A stretch of DNA of 64,000 nt from Ruegeria sp. PrR005 (GTDB lineage: Bacteria > Pseudomonadota > Alphaproteobacteria > Rhodobacterales > Rhodobacteraceae), in contig NZ_JAAGOX010000032.1 of assembly GCF_010500245.1 (NCBI RefSeq), forward strand, positions 186,001 to 250,000. The letters run 5' to 3'. Positions 34,747 through 42,334 of this stretch are shown here, one piece after another. The position numbers and the translations under genes were made by a program. Each line of letters starts with the position of its first letter. The first letter of the stretch is position 1. The notes beneath the pieces are model-generated. The model made no database searches. It was not told where the DNA came from and saw only the letters and a program-made list of their open reading frames with translations.

Positions 34747-35502
34747 TCAGGCCACGCCCGCCATCACCCCGCCATCCACATCCCAGATCGCGCCGGTGAC
34801 CCAGGCGGTATTGTCCGACAGCAGATGCTGAATGGTGGCTGCCACATCTGCCGGTCGGCCGACACGCCCGATCGGGTGAAAGCTGTCAAAGCCACCGGTC
34901 AGTGTCGCCTCGATCTGTTCGGGGTCGATGAAGGCGCCATAGATCGGCGTGACCACCACCGCCGGAGAGACCGCGTTTGCCCGGATGCCATACGGCGCCA
35001 GTTCCATCGCCAGATGCTGGGTCAGCGCGTGCAGACCGGCCTTTGCCATGGAATAGGCCGAGGACGGGGTGGCGCGCACGGCCTGCTTGGCCCACATAGA
35101 GCCGATAGTCACGATCGCGCCGCCGCCATGGGCCACCATGTTGCGGGCAACCGCCTGGGTCAGCAGAAAGGTGGCCCGGTTCAGGTTCATGTAGCGGTCA
35201 TAGTCGGCGGCCTCATGTTCCAGAAACGGTTTCGGCGCAAAGATACCGGCGGCGTTGACCAGACCGTGGATATGGCGGGGTTCTGCACCGATGCGGGTGA
35301 TCAATGCCTCGACAGCGGCGGTATCGTTCAGGTCGGTGCGGATGATGTCTGCCGCCGCGCCAAGCTCGGCCTTGGCCGCCGCGAGCTTGGCCGCAGACGA
35401 TCCGGCCAGCGTGACATGGCCGCCCGCGGCCACGATGCGACGGGCGGTTTCAAGGCCCATGCCGCTGGTGCCGCCGATGATCAGGGTGGTTTTTTCGTTC
35501 AT
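34747..35502 (-). CDS. Short-chain dehydrogenase/reductase
   Basis: A 251-residue classical SDR. The cofactor loop is GGTSGMGLETARRIV, the NNAG-equivalent is VNAAG, the catalytic Ser lies in VTIGSMWA, and Tyr-x3-Lys is in AYSMAKAGL. The adenine-binding Asp reads IRTDLND. Ser in AGSSAAKL after the second strand is consistent with NADP(H) preference, but this is not decisive. The gene diverges from a tetR gene, and both share the operator-bearing spacer 35503-35611. It likely acts on a small carbonyl or alcohol compound that is also the TetR inducer. Confidence 0.9.
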   Translation of the reverse strand: MNEKTTLIIGGTSGMGLETARRIVAAGGHVTLAGSSAAKLAAAKAELGAAADIIRTDLNDTAAVEALITRIGAEPRHIHGLVNAAGIFAPKPFLEHEAADYDRYMNLNRATFLLTQAVARNMVAHGGGAIVTIGSMWAKQAVRATPSSAYSMAKAGLHALTQHLAMELAPYGIRANAVSPAVVVTPIYGAFIDPEQIEATLTGGFDSFHPIGRVGRPADVAATIQHLLSDNTAWVTGAIWDVDGGVMAGVA

Positions 35503-35514
35503 GAGATGATTCCC

Positions 35515-35534
35515 TATCTACTGATAGGTAGATA
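35515..35534. promoter_or_regulatory. TetR-type operator 1 (SDR/tetR spacer)
   Basis: TATCTAC (35515-35521), a six-base spacer, GTAGATA (35528-35534) is a perfect inverted repeat 12 bases upstream of the SDR start codon. It is well placed for repression of the SDR gene by the divergent TetR protein. Confidence 0.65.
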
Positions 35535-35564
35535 AATTGACATTGGCACGGGCAATTGCAATCC

Positions 35565-35582
35565 CTATCTATAGGTAGGTAG
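35565..35582. promoter_or_regulatory. TetR-type operator 2 (SDR/tetR spacer)
   Basis: CTATCTATAGGTAG (35565-35578) is palindromic except for one pair and is extended by a further GTAG (35579-35582). It shares the CCCTATCTA core with operator 1, 50 bp away, and lies about 30 bp upstream of the tetR start, fitting autoregulation. Confidence 0.6.
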
Positions 35583-35611
35583 AAATATTCCGATCACGAG
35601 AGCGCGAGCAG

Positions 35612-36160
35612 ATGAGCCAACCCGACACGGTGACCCGCATTCTGGACAGTGCCGAGCGACTGGCGCGGCAGGGCGGCTATAACGCCTTCAGCTTTCGCCA
35701 GATCGCCGCCGAAATCGGCGTGAAACCGGCCAGCATCCACTATCACTTTGCCACCAAGGAGGATCTGGGGGCCGCTCTGGCGGAACGCTATGCCGACAGG
35801 TTCCTCAAGGCGCTGGGCGACCCCGAGGAAGGAGACCCATCGCAATTGCTGCTGCGTTATATCGACGCCTATCGCGCGGCGCTGGTCACGGACGAACTGA
35901 TGTGCCTGTGCGGCATGTTCGGGGCCGAGATCGGCTCGCTGCCGGACCCCGTGGCGCGGCAGACGCGCGGGTTCTTTGAGCGCAATCTGGCATGGCTGGA
36001 ACGCGTTTTTGCCCGCGCGAACAGGGCTGCGCCGGACAGTTCCGCCGCGCGGACCATCGCCACGCTCGAAGGTGGGATGATCCTGGCGCGCGCCATGGGC
36101 GACATGGCGCTGTTTGACAAAAGTGTCCGCGCGCTGAGCGCGGAAATGCAGGTGGAGTGA
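35612..36160 (+). CDS. TetR-family transcriptional regulator
   Basis: A 182-residue repressor. The N-terminal HTH (residues 8-55) reads RILDSAERLARQGGYNAFSFRQIAAEIGVKPASIHYHFATKEDL, the usual TetR pattern with H-Y-H-F in the recognition helix end. The C-terminal domain is all-helical and contains LMCLCGMFGAEIGSLP, a Cys-bearing segment that could line the ligand pocket. It diverges from the SDR gene and two matching inverted repeats lie between them. The inducer is unknown. Confidence 0.9.
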   Translation: MSQPDTVTRILDSAERLARQGGYNAFSFRQIAAEIGVKPASIHYHFATKEDLGAALAERYADRFLKALGDPEEGDPSQLLLRYIDAYRAALVTDELMCLCGMFGAEIGSLPDPVARQTRGFFERNLAWLERVFARANRAAPDSSAARTIATLEGGMILARAMGDMALFDKSVRALSAEMQVE

Positions 36161-36227
36161 CGCTGCTCTCTTGCAGGCGGGCACAGGACCGATATTTTCG
36201 GTTCACAATTCAGGGAAAGGGCCCATC

Positions 36228-36950
36228 ATGCCAAACCCAACTGCCGCCATGCTGGTCATCGGGGACGAGATCCTGTCGGGCCGCACCCGCGACGCCAATA
36301 TGTACCATCTGGCCGGGGAACTGACCAAGCACGGGATCGACCTGAAAGAGGTGCGCGTCGTCAGCGACGACGCCCCCACCATCGAGGCGGCGGTCAGGGC
36401 CCTGTCCGACGGGTTCGATCATGTGTTCACCAGCGGTGGCATCGGACCCACCCATGACGACATCACCGCCGACTGCATCGCCCGTGCCTTTGGCGACCAT
36501 ATCGATATCCGGGCCGATGCGCGCGCCCTGCTTGAGGCGCATTACCAGCGCACCGGGCTGGAGCTGAACGCCGCGCGCCTGCGCATGGCCCGCATTCCGG
36601 ATAGCGCCACGTTGATCGACAACCCGGTCAGCACCGCGCCGGGGTTCACCATCCGCAACGTACATGTGATGGCGGGTGTGCCCAGCGTGTTCCAGGCGAT
36701 GGTGGCGAGCGTCCTGCCGACACTGACCGGAGGTCAGCCGCTGTTGTCGCAGACCCTGCGCATCGACCGGGGTGAAGGCGACATCGCCGAGACGCTGAGC
36801 CAATTGGCGGCGGATTTTCCGGACCTGTCCATCGGGTGCTATCCGTTCCAGATCAACGGGGCGTTTGGCGCCAACGTGGTGGTGCGCGGCACCGATGGCG
36901 CCCGGGTCGATGCCGCGGTGACCCGGCTGGCGCGGGAGACCGCGCAATGA
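36228..36950 (+). CDS. CinA N-terminal-like molybdopterin-binding domain protein
   Basis: A 240-residue protein of the MoaB/MogA-fold part of CinA (COG1058). It carries MLVIGDEILSGRTRDANMYHLAGELTKHGIDLKEVRVVSDD, FTSGGIGPTHDDITADCIARAFG and NPVSTAPGFTIRNVHVMAGVPSVF. Related enzymes have ADP-ribose pyrophosphatase activity. This one lacks the C-terminal nicotinamide-nucleotide amidase domain of full-length CinA. AGGGAAAGGG precedes the start. It is the first gene of a four-gene run with 4-bp overlaps through the OmpA-like gene. Confidence 0.9.
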   Translation: MPNPTAAMLVIGDEILSGRTRDANMYHLAGELTKHGIDLKEVRVVSDDAPTIEAAVRALSDGFDHVFTSGGIGPTHDDITADCIARAFGDHIDIRADARALLEAHYQRTGLELNAARLRMARIPDSATLIDNPVSTAPGFTIRNVHVMAGVPSVFQAMVASVLPTLTGGQPLLSQTLRIDRGEGDIAETLSQLAADFPDLSIGCYPFQINGAFGANVVVRGTDGARVDAAVTRLARETAQ

Positions 36951-37672
36951 CGCCTGACTGGTTCGCGGTGGTGGATGCCACCTGGCCCGCTGCGGGTCGC
37001 GAGACGCGCGGGAACCTGTTGCTGCGCGAGGGGCGCGGTGGGGGCAAGCGGGTCTCGGCCGCCTCGGCGCTGGGCCCGGTCAGCGGGAATGAGATCGACG
37101 CGGCCGAGGCGGCGATGCGCGCGAGGGGCGAGCAGCCGCTGTTTCAGTTGCGGCCCGGGGATGAGGCGCTGGACGCGGAACTGGCCAGGCGTGGCTATGA
37201 CGTCATCGACCCGGTCAATATCTATTCCATCGCAGCCGAGCGGCTGACCGATATCCCGATCCCGCGCGTGACCGTCTTTACCCTGTGGGAACCGCTGGCC
37301 ATCATGCGCGAGCTGTGGGCGCAGGGCGGGATCGGACCCGGACGGCTGGCGGTGATGGACCGGGTCACCGGGCCCAAGACCGGCCTGCTGATGCGGCATC
37401 AGGACAAGCCGGGCGGGGTGGCGTTTGTCGCGATCCATGATGGTATCGCCATGCTGCATGCGCTGGAAATTCCGCCACACCAACGCCGCCAGGGCCTGGG
37501 CCAATGGGCGATGCGCGGCGCGGCCTTTTGGGCGATGGACAACGGCGCGAACACGCTTAGCGTGGTCTGCACCAAGGCGAACGAGGGCGCCAACGCGCTC
37601 TATCGCTCTCTGGGCATGGAGATTGTCGGAGAGTATCACTATCGCCTTTTGGAGGAGAAAGAGACCACATGA
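36947..37672 (+). CDS. GNAT-family N-acetyltransferase
   Basis: A 241-residue acetyltransferase. The C-terminal half carries the acetyl-CoA motif A as MLHALEIPPHQRRQGLGQWAMRGAAFWAMDNGANTLSVVC (R/Q-x-x-G-x-G/A) and motif B as NEGANALYRSLGMEIVGEYHYRL. The N-terminal 100 residues are less conserved and may bind the acceptor. It is coupled to the CinA-like gene by ATGA (36947-36950) and to the AhpD-like gene at its end. The acceptor is unknown. Confidence 0.85.
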   Translation: MTPDWFAVVDATWPAAGRETRGNLLLREGRGGGKRVSAASALGPVSGNEIDAAEAAMRARGEQPLFQLRPGDEALDAELARRGYDVIDPVNIYSIAAERLTDIPIPRVTVFTLWEPLAIMRELWAQGGIGPGRLAVMDRVTGPKTGLLMRHQDKPGGVAFVAIHDGIAMLHALEIPPHQRRQGLGQWAMRGAAFWAMDNGANTLSVVCTKANEGANALYRSLGMEIVGEYHYRLLEEKETT

Positions 37673-38241
37673 CCGACCAGACCCGCCCCACCGCGCTGGA
37701 CCTGCCGATGGTGGACCCGCTGCCACCTGAGACGCAGAAGTATTTCGACATCTGCGTCGAGAAGCTGGGCATGGTGCCCAATGTGCTGAGGGCCAACGCG
37801 TTCGATATCGCCAAGCTGAACGCCTTTACCGCCATGTATAACGACCTGATGCTGGCACCCAGCGGCCTGAGCAAGCTGGAGCGTGAGATGATCGCGGTGG
37901 TGGTCTCGGCGATCAACAAGTGTTTCTATTGTCTGGTGGCGCATGGTGCGGCGGTGCGGCAGTTGTCGGGCGATCCCAAGCTGGGAGAGATGCTGGTGAT
38001 GAACTATCGCGTGGCGCCGCTGGATGCGCGTCAGCGGGCGATGCTGGATTTCGCCGCCAAGATGACCACCGCCAGCGCGGAAATCGAGGAAGAGCATCGT
38101 CAGGCCCTGCGCGATGTGGGTTTCAGCGACCGCGACATCTGGGACATCGCCAATGTGGCCGGGTTCTTCAACATGTCGAACCGGGTGGCCAGCGCCACGG
38201 CCATGGTGCCCAACGACGAGTATCATTCGCAATTCCGATGA
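37669..38241 (+). CDS. Peroxidase-related AhpD/carboxymuconolactone decarboxylase-fold protein
   Basis: A 190-residue protein of the uncharacterised peroxidase-related family (TIGR01926-like). The redox motif is C85-F-Y-C88-L-V-A-H92, the AhpD CxxC-x3-H arrangement that supports thiol-dependent peroxidase activity. ARQRAMLDFAAKMT and ERDIWDIANVAGFFNMSNRVA-like segments agree with the family. Likely an alkylhydroperoxidase accessory or general thiol redox protein in the cytoplasm. It overlaps neighbours on both sides (37669-37672 and 38238-38241). Confidence 0.88.
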   Translation: MTDQTRPTALDLPMVDPLPPETQKYFDICVEKLGMVPNVLRANAFDIAKLNAFTAMYNDLMLAPSGLSKLEREMIAVVVSAINKCFYCLVAHGAAVRQLSGDPKLGEMLVMNYRVAPLDARQRAMLDFAAKMTTASAEIEEEHRQALRDVGFSDRDIWDIANVAGFFNMSNRVASATAMVPNDEYHSQFR

Positions 38242-39158
38242 TCCGCTGGCTCGCCCTCTGCGCGGCGCTTGCCGCGTCTCCGGCATTGGCGCAGGAGTTT
38301 GACCTGAGCCTGCCGCAGGGCAGCCGCCAGTTGACCGAGCGCATTCGCGTGCTCGACAGCTATGACCTGCCGACGGGTGTTTGGGCGAACGGTGTTCTGC
38401 CGGTTCAGGCCCTGGAGGGCCGGGTCGAGAAACGAAGCTGGCGGATCAGCGTCGGGTCGAAGACCACGCTCCAGATTCTGGCGCCGTTGCGCGACCAGAT
38501 CCTGGAGGCGGATTTTGACGTGCTGCTCGACTGTGCCGCGCAGACCTGCGGCGGGTTCGACTTCCGCTTTGCAACCGAGGTGATCCCAAGCCCCGACATG
38601 TATGTCGCCGTGCGCGATTTCCGGTTTCTTTCGGCCGTGCGGGGGGACGAGGCGCTGAGCCTGCTGGTCAGCCGCAATCCGCCCGATGCCTATGTGCAGC
38701 TGATCCGGGTGTTCCCGACCGCCGCGCCGGAGGCCGAGGATGAAACCATCGTCGCGCCGACACAGGCACAAGGTCCGGCGCCGATAGACATGCTGGGGCG
38801 ACTCCAGTCCCGTGGCCGGGTCATCCTGTCGGGTCTCGATTTCGGCACCGGGGCCGGTGCATTGGGCGAAGGTCCGTTTGACGTGCTGGGCGAGCTGGCG
38901 CAGATACTTGCGGCTGATCCGGCCCTGCATCTGGCGCTGGTGGGGCACACGGACAATGTAGGTAGCCTCGATTCCAACATCGACCTCAGCCGTCGCCGGG
39001 CCGAGGCGGTGCGCGACCGTCTGGTCGAGCAGTATGGCATCGCGCCCGACCGGCTTGAGGCGCAGGGGGCGGGGTATCTCGCGCCGATTGCAAGCAACCT
39101 TACCGCTGAGGGTCGCGACGCCAACCGCCGGGTCGAGGCGGTACTGCTGGCACACTAG
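38238..39158 (+). CDS. OmpA-like periplasmic/outer-membrane protein
   Basis: A 306-residue exported protein. It has a Sec signal (MIRWLALCAALAASPALA|QE) and a unique N-terminal domain of about 150 residues containing a Cys pair (DCAAQTCGGFDF). The C-terminal OmpA domain holds LALVGHTDNVGSLDSNIDLSRRRAEAVRDRLV and GYLAPIASNLTAEGRDANRRVE. The OmpA domain binds the diaminopimelate of peptidoglycan. There is no N-terminal beta-barrel, so it probably tethers an unknown domain to the cell wall. The start overlaps the previous stop. Confidence 0.9.
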   Translation: MIRWLALCAALAASPALAQEFDLSLPQGSRQLTERIRVLDSYDLPTGVWANGVLPVQALEGRVEKRSWRISVGSKTTLQILAPLRDQILEADFDVLLDCAAQTCGGFDFRFATEVIPSPDMYVAVRDFRFLSAVRGDEALSLLVSRNPPDAYVQLIRVFPTAAPEAEDETIVAPTQAQGPAPIDMLGRLQSRGRVILSGLDFGTGAGALGEGPFDVLGELAQILAADPALHLALVGHTDNVGSLDSNIDLSRRRAEAVRDRLVEQYGIAPDRLEAQGAGYLAPIASNLTAEGRDANRRVEAVLLAH

Positions 39159-39159
39159 G

Positions 39160-40020
39160 TTACTGGGCGATCAGCCGGGGCCAGAGCGCGGCATTGCGGC
39201 GGGCAAAGGCACCCAGATGGCCGATGTCGCGCAGCCCGTGTTCCTTTGGCCGCAACAGGTGCCGCCGCGCGGTGTCGCCATAAAGGTCAGCCAGACGCCA
39301 GACACAGGCAGGCGGGATCGTATCGTCATCCGCGCAGGCAAAGAGGTCGACCCGCGCGCCCGCGCGGCCCCAATCGGGTTTTGGCAGGCGGTGGCCGGTT
39401 TCAGGCAGATAGGCGCCGGGCGTGGTGCACCAGCGCCGCCATTCCCAATAGACGCCGGGCGGCAGGTCGGTCCCAAAACCGATCGCGCGGCCCGGCAGAT
39501 AGCCCAATGTCTTGACCAGCAGCGGTGCGTGGCCGAACCAGAACAGCCGCGCCAGCGCCTGATAGGGCCAGGGGTGATCCGAATGATGCACCAGCCCGGA
39601 ACAGACGCAGATCATGCGCGCGATGGGCTCGATCCCCGGTTGCAGCGGCCCCAGCATGGCGCCGACGGAATGGCCGATCACCCAGAGCGGCAGATCGGGA
39701 AACCGGCGTTGCATCTCGGCATAGGCGGCGGGCATGTCAATGAGCGCCCAGTCGGACATGGTGGCAGTCGAGGCCCCAAGCGGCCCGGTCAGCGAATGGC
39801 CGAAATCGCGATAATCATAGGTCAGGCAGGCCATACCGCGTTCGGCCGCAAGCCAGGTGGCGAAATGCTGGTAATACTCGCGCGGCACCCCGGTGGCGCT
39901 GTTGATCACAACTGCAACACGGGGCGTACCCGCCGGGAGATAGAGCCGCGCCGAAAGTTGCGCCGATCCGGATGGAAAATGAAAATCTTCGACCCCGACA
40001 GATGTCTGCATATCCAGCAT
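39160..40020 (-). CDS. Alpha/beta hydrolase
   Basis: A 286-residue hydrolase fold protein with nucleophile elbow GHSVGAM. It resembles the YheT/serine aminopeptidase-like group through TYDYRDFGHS and an acid in ACADDDTIPP, with a C-terminal catalytic His probably in GHLGAF. There is no signal peptide. It diverges from a tetR gene across an 83-bp spacer with two operators, so it is probably repressed by that TetR and induced by an ester- or lactone-like compound. It converges on the OmpA-like gene with no terminator visible. Confidence 0.87.
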   Translation of the reverse strand: MLDMQTSVGVEDFHFPSGSAQLSARLYLPAGTPRVAVVINSATGVPREYYQHFATWLAAERGMACLTYDYRDFGHSLTGPLGASTATMSDWALIDMPAAYAEMQRRFPDLPLWVIGHSVGAMLGPLQPGIEPIARMICVCSGLVHHSDHPWPYQALARLFWFGHAPLLVKTLGYLPGRAIGFGTDLPPGVYWEWRRWCTTPGAYLPETGHRLPKPDWGRAGARVDLFACADDDTIPPACVWRLADLYGDTARRHLLRPKEHGLRDIGHLGAFARRNAALWPRLIAQ

Positions 40021-40038
40021 TTAGACCTCCAGATTTCC

Positions 40039-40081
40039 TAGACCGATTGGTCTATTCCTCATGTCTGGACCAATCGGTCTA
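40039..40081. promoter_or_regulatory. Pair of TAGACC-N4-GGTCTA operators (hydrolase/tetR spacer)
   Basis: Site 1 is TAGACC-GATT-GGTCTA (40039-40054) and site 2 is TGGACC-AATC-GGTCTA (40066-40081). The sites are 27 bp apart, their arms are nearly identical and their four-base centres are reverse complements. They lie between the divergent hydrolase and tetR genes. The form is close to boxes known for the LmrA/YxaF and NemR groups of TetR repressors (TAGAC half-sites). Confidence 0.7.
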
Positions 40082-40103
40082 GAGCTGTCAATATCCCCGT
40101 CAA

Positions 40104-40661
40104 ATGACCCAACGTCCGCTTCCGACCAAAGATCGCCTGATCCGCACCGCCGCCCAGCTGTTCCAGCGCCGGGGGTATCACGGTGTTGGATTGTCCGAGC
40201 TGCTGACCGAGGCCGAGGCGCCCAAGGGCTCGCTCTATCACCACTTTCCGAACGGCAAGTCCGACCTGGCGCTGGCGTCGGCGACCTGGGCCTCGGACGA
40301 GATGCTGCGGCTGATCGCGGCCTCGTTCGAACCGGCCGAGAGCTTTCATGCCGGGATGCAGGTATTGTGTGGCAAGGTTGCAAAACTGTTCGACAAATCG
40401 GGTCAGTGGGATGGCTGCCCGATCTCGTCGACCCTGTTCGAAGGCCCGGACAATGCCGCGTTTCGCGCCCATGCCCGCCACCTGTTCGAAGGTTGGATCG
40501 CCGAGGGGGCGCATCACGCAAGGCGCTTTGGGCTGGGTGATCCACAAAAGACCGCCGAGACCATGTTCATCCTGCTGCAAGGTGGCTGGATGCTGGCCCG
40601 CGCCCGGCAATCCTCGGACGTGCTGCGCCGTTTGCCCGAGATGCTGCCGCGCGTGGATTAG
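40104..40661 (+). CDS. TetR-family regulator of the LmrA/YxaF group
   Basis: A 185-residue repressor. The HTH reads RLIRTAAQLFQRRGYHGVGLSELLTEAEAPKGSLYHHFPNGKSDLA. The PKGSLYHHFPxGK ending is characteristic of the LmrA/YxaF/AcuR-like subgroup. The C-terminal domain carries KSGQWDGCPISSTLFEG, with a Cys at the usual ligand-sensing position of this group. It diverges from the alpha/beta hydrolase and is followed by a convergent protease gene overlapping by 4 bp. Confidence 0.9.
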   Translation: MTQRPLPTKDRLIRTAAQLFQRRGYHGVGLSELLTEAEAPKGSLYHHFPNGKSDLALASATWASDEMLRLIAASFEPAESFHAGMQVLCGKVAKLFDKSGQWDGCPISSTLFEGPDNAAFRAHARHLFEGWIAEGAHHARRFGLGDPQKTAETMFILLQGGWMLARARQSSDVLRRLPEMLPRVD

Positions 40662-41509
40662 AGCCTGTTGGTGCTGAACGTGTCGCAGCTTGCGACCCGG
40701 CCGCTATCAAAGCCGCGTTCGAACCAGGATGCCCGCTGCCCCGACGTGCCGTGGGTAAAGGTATGCGGTTGCGGCACCCGGCCCGCCTGCCGTTGCAGCC
40801 GGTCGTCGCCGATCATCCGGGCGGCGTTCAGCGCTTCTTCCAGATCGCCGCGTTCCATCAGGCCCCGGACCGAGCGGGCCCAGACCCCCGACAGGCAATC
40901 GGCCTGCAATTCCAGCCGCACGGTCAGTGCGTTGGCCTCGACCTGCGAGGATTGCCGCCGGGCCTGATCCACCTGGCCCAGAATACCCAGCTGGTTCTGC
41001 ACGTGATGGGCCACCTCGTGCGCGATCACATAGGCGGCGGCAAAATCGCCGCCCGCCTGGAGCCGCCGGGAAAGTGTGACAAAGAAATCGGTGTCGAGAT
41101 AGGCCTTTTGATCGGCGGGACAGTAGAACGGCCCGGTGGCGCCCGAGGCGCCGCCACAGGAGCTGGAGGTGACCTGAGAGAACAGCACCAGCGTCGGCGG
41201 GATGTAGTCGCGGCCCAACTGATCGCGGAACACGGTGCCCCAGACATCCTCGGTCGTGGCGAGAACACGCGAGACAAATTCGCCCGCTTGCCGCTCTTCG
41301 GCGGTCAGTTCCTTGGGCGCGCTCTGGCTCGGGCCAGGCTGTTCGGTCAGAAACGGGGTGACGTCGATGCCGGTAAAGGCGCCGATCACCAAAAGCAGCA
41401 GAACCCCGCCGATACCCAGCCCGCGCCCGCCGATGGCCATGCCGCCGCGGCCGCGTTGCGCGCGGCGATCCTCGACATTCCTGCTGCCGCGCACCCCTCT
41501 CAACCGCAT
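40658..41509 (-). CDS. Neutral zinc metallopeptidase (YpfJ family)
   Basis: A 283-residue YpfJ/zn-peptidase family protein. An N-terminal basic segment is followed by one membrane helix ([16 protein letters not shown]), then a periplasmic domain with HEVAHHVQ (HExxH plus following His) and a late Glu/Asp. [29 protein letters not shown] is reminiscent of the family signature. I start at [16 protein letters not shown] (41509), the conserved N terminus; upstream codons lie in the promoter region of the riboswitch gene. The biological role of YpfJ is unknown. Confidence 0.88.
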   Translation of the reverse strand: [283 protein letters not shown]

Positions 41510-41595
41510 GATGATCACCTTTTGAAATCTGACTATCCGATACCGATACCAGCAACTTGTCGCAGGGAGAAAAATTCTGGCATGGATACCCCAGC

Positions 41596-41624
41596 TTGAC
41601 ACCGGCCCAGAACAAACGCTACCG
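41596..41624 (+). promoter_or_regulatory. Promoter candidate for the B12-controlled gene
   Basis: A consensus -35 TTGACA (41596-41601) is followed 17 bp later by CTACCG (41619-41624), a weak -10. Transcription would begin near 41631, exactly where the riboswitch fold begins. The -10 is poor, so this is a suggestion. Confidence 0.4.
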
Positions 41625-41630
41625 CTGGCG

Positions 41631-41815
41631 TGATGGTTCCCGAGCCGGAAATCGACTCGGGATGAAAAGGGAACACGGTGCGGTCAGCTGGCAACAGAGG
41701 GCCAATACCGGGACTGCCCCCGCAACTGTAGGCGGAGAGCGAAGCCGAAACACCACTGGCCGCAAGGCCGGGAAGGTCGGCAACGCAGCGACCCGCGAGT
41801 CAGGAGACCTGCCAT
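41631..41815 (+). ncRNA. Cobalamin riboswitch aptamer
   Basis: All landmarks of the AdoCbl-type riboswitch are in order: GGTTCCCGAG..CTCGGGA (about 41635-41662), AAAAGGGAACACGGTGCGG (about 41665-41683), ACTGCCCCCGCAACTGTA (about 41713-41730), CACCACTGG (41751-41759), GGCCGCAAGGCC and the terminal B12 box AGTCAGGAGACCTGCC (41798-41813). It binds cobalamin and lowers expression of the gene that starts at 41915. The boundaries are approximate to a few bases. Confidence 0.95.
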
Positions 41816-41860
41816 CGGCATTGTTACTCGAACCCGGGCGGGGTGTCCGGGAGGGACAGA

Positions 41861-41913
41861 AGCGCCTTTCTCGGCCGTCTCTCCATCACCCTTGCTCTTG
41901 CGCGGAGGGCGCT
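41861..41913 (+). promoter_or_regulatory. Shine-Dalgarno sequestering helix (riboswitch expression platform)
   Basis: AGCGCCTTTC (41861-41870) can pair along its full length with GGAGGGCGCT (41904-41913), allowing two G-U pairs. The second strand contains the ribosome-binding GGAGG just before the ATG at 41915. This is what a translational OFF switch needs: when B12 is bound the helix should form and block initiation. No U-rich intrinsic terminator is seen between the aptamer and the gene. Confidence 0.65.
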
Positions 41914-41914
41914 G

Positions 41915-42334
41915 ATGATCTGGACGACCGAGACCCACCAATTTTCTGTTACCCTGTGCCGGCGCACGGGCAAACCCTGTCCGGCCCTGTCGGCCCTGGC
42001 CCAGAATCTGGCCCGAGCGATGCAGAAGGCAGAGCCGGTCACCGGGCAGGATTTCGAAATCGAAGGCGAATGCGCGCTGGCCGCCTGTGGCGAAGGGTGC
42101 CAGTCGCTCTATTCCGCGTCGCACAGCCGTATCCGCATTTTCTGCGGCGTTGGTGAGACGGCCGATTTCGGCTGGTTCGACCGGTTGGCGGATGCGCTGA
42201 TGGAGCCGGGCGAGCAAGTCTTCGTCAACGACAGCAGGCCGCTGCCTTGTGCCATGGCAGAGGCGCGGCGCATCGCGCAAATCCCGGTTGGAAACGGCAC
42301 CGCCACGAGGGAAGAGCGCCGGGCCTTTAACTGA
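41915..42334 (+). CDS. Small Cys-rich protein under B12 riboswitch control (possibly DUF1636/ferredoxin-like)
   Basis: A 139-residue protein I do not recognise with certainty. Cysteines lie at 15, 22, 53, 58 and 62 (CRRTGKPC, then CALAACGEGC), with one more near 121. They resemble the thioredoxin-fold (2Fe-2S) or metal-binding DUF1636 group found beside cobalamin genes. The frame extends upstream but the ATG at 41915 is the one overlapped by the SD-sequestering helix. It ends converging on the phosphatase gene with an 8-bp overlap. It may help in cobalt handling or in a B12-replacing reaction; no biochemical role is shown. Confidence 0.7.
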   Translation: MIWTTETHQFSVTLCRRTGKPCPALSALAQNLARAMQKAEPVTGQDFEIEGECALAACGEGCQSLYSASHSRIRIFCGVGETADFGWFDRLADALMEPGEQVFVNDSRPLPCAMAEARRIAQIPVGNGTATREERRAFN

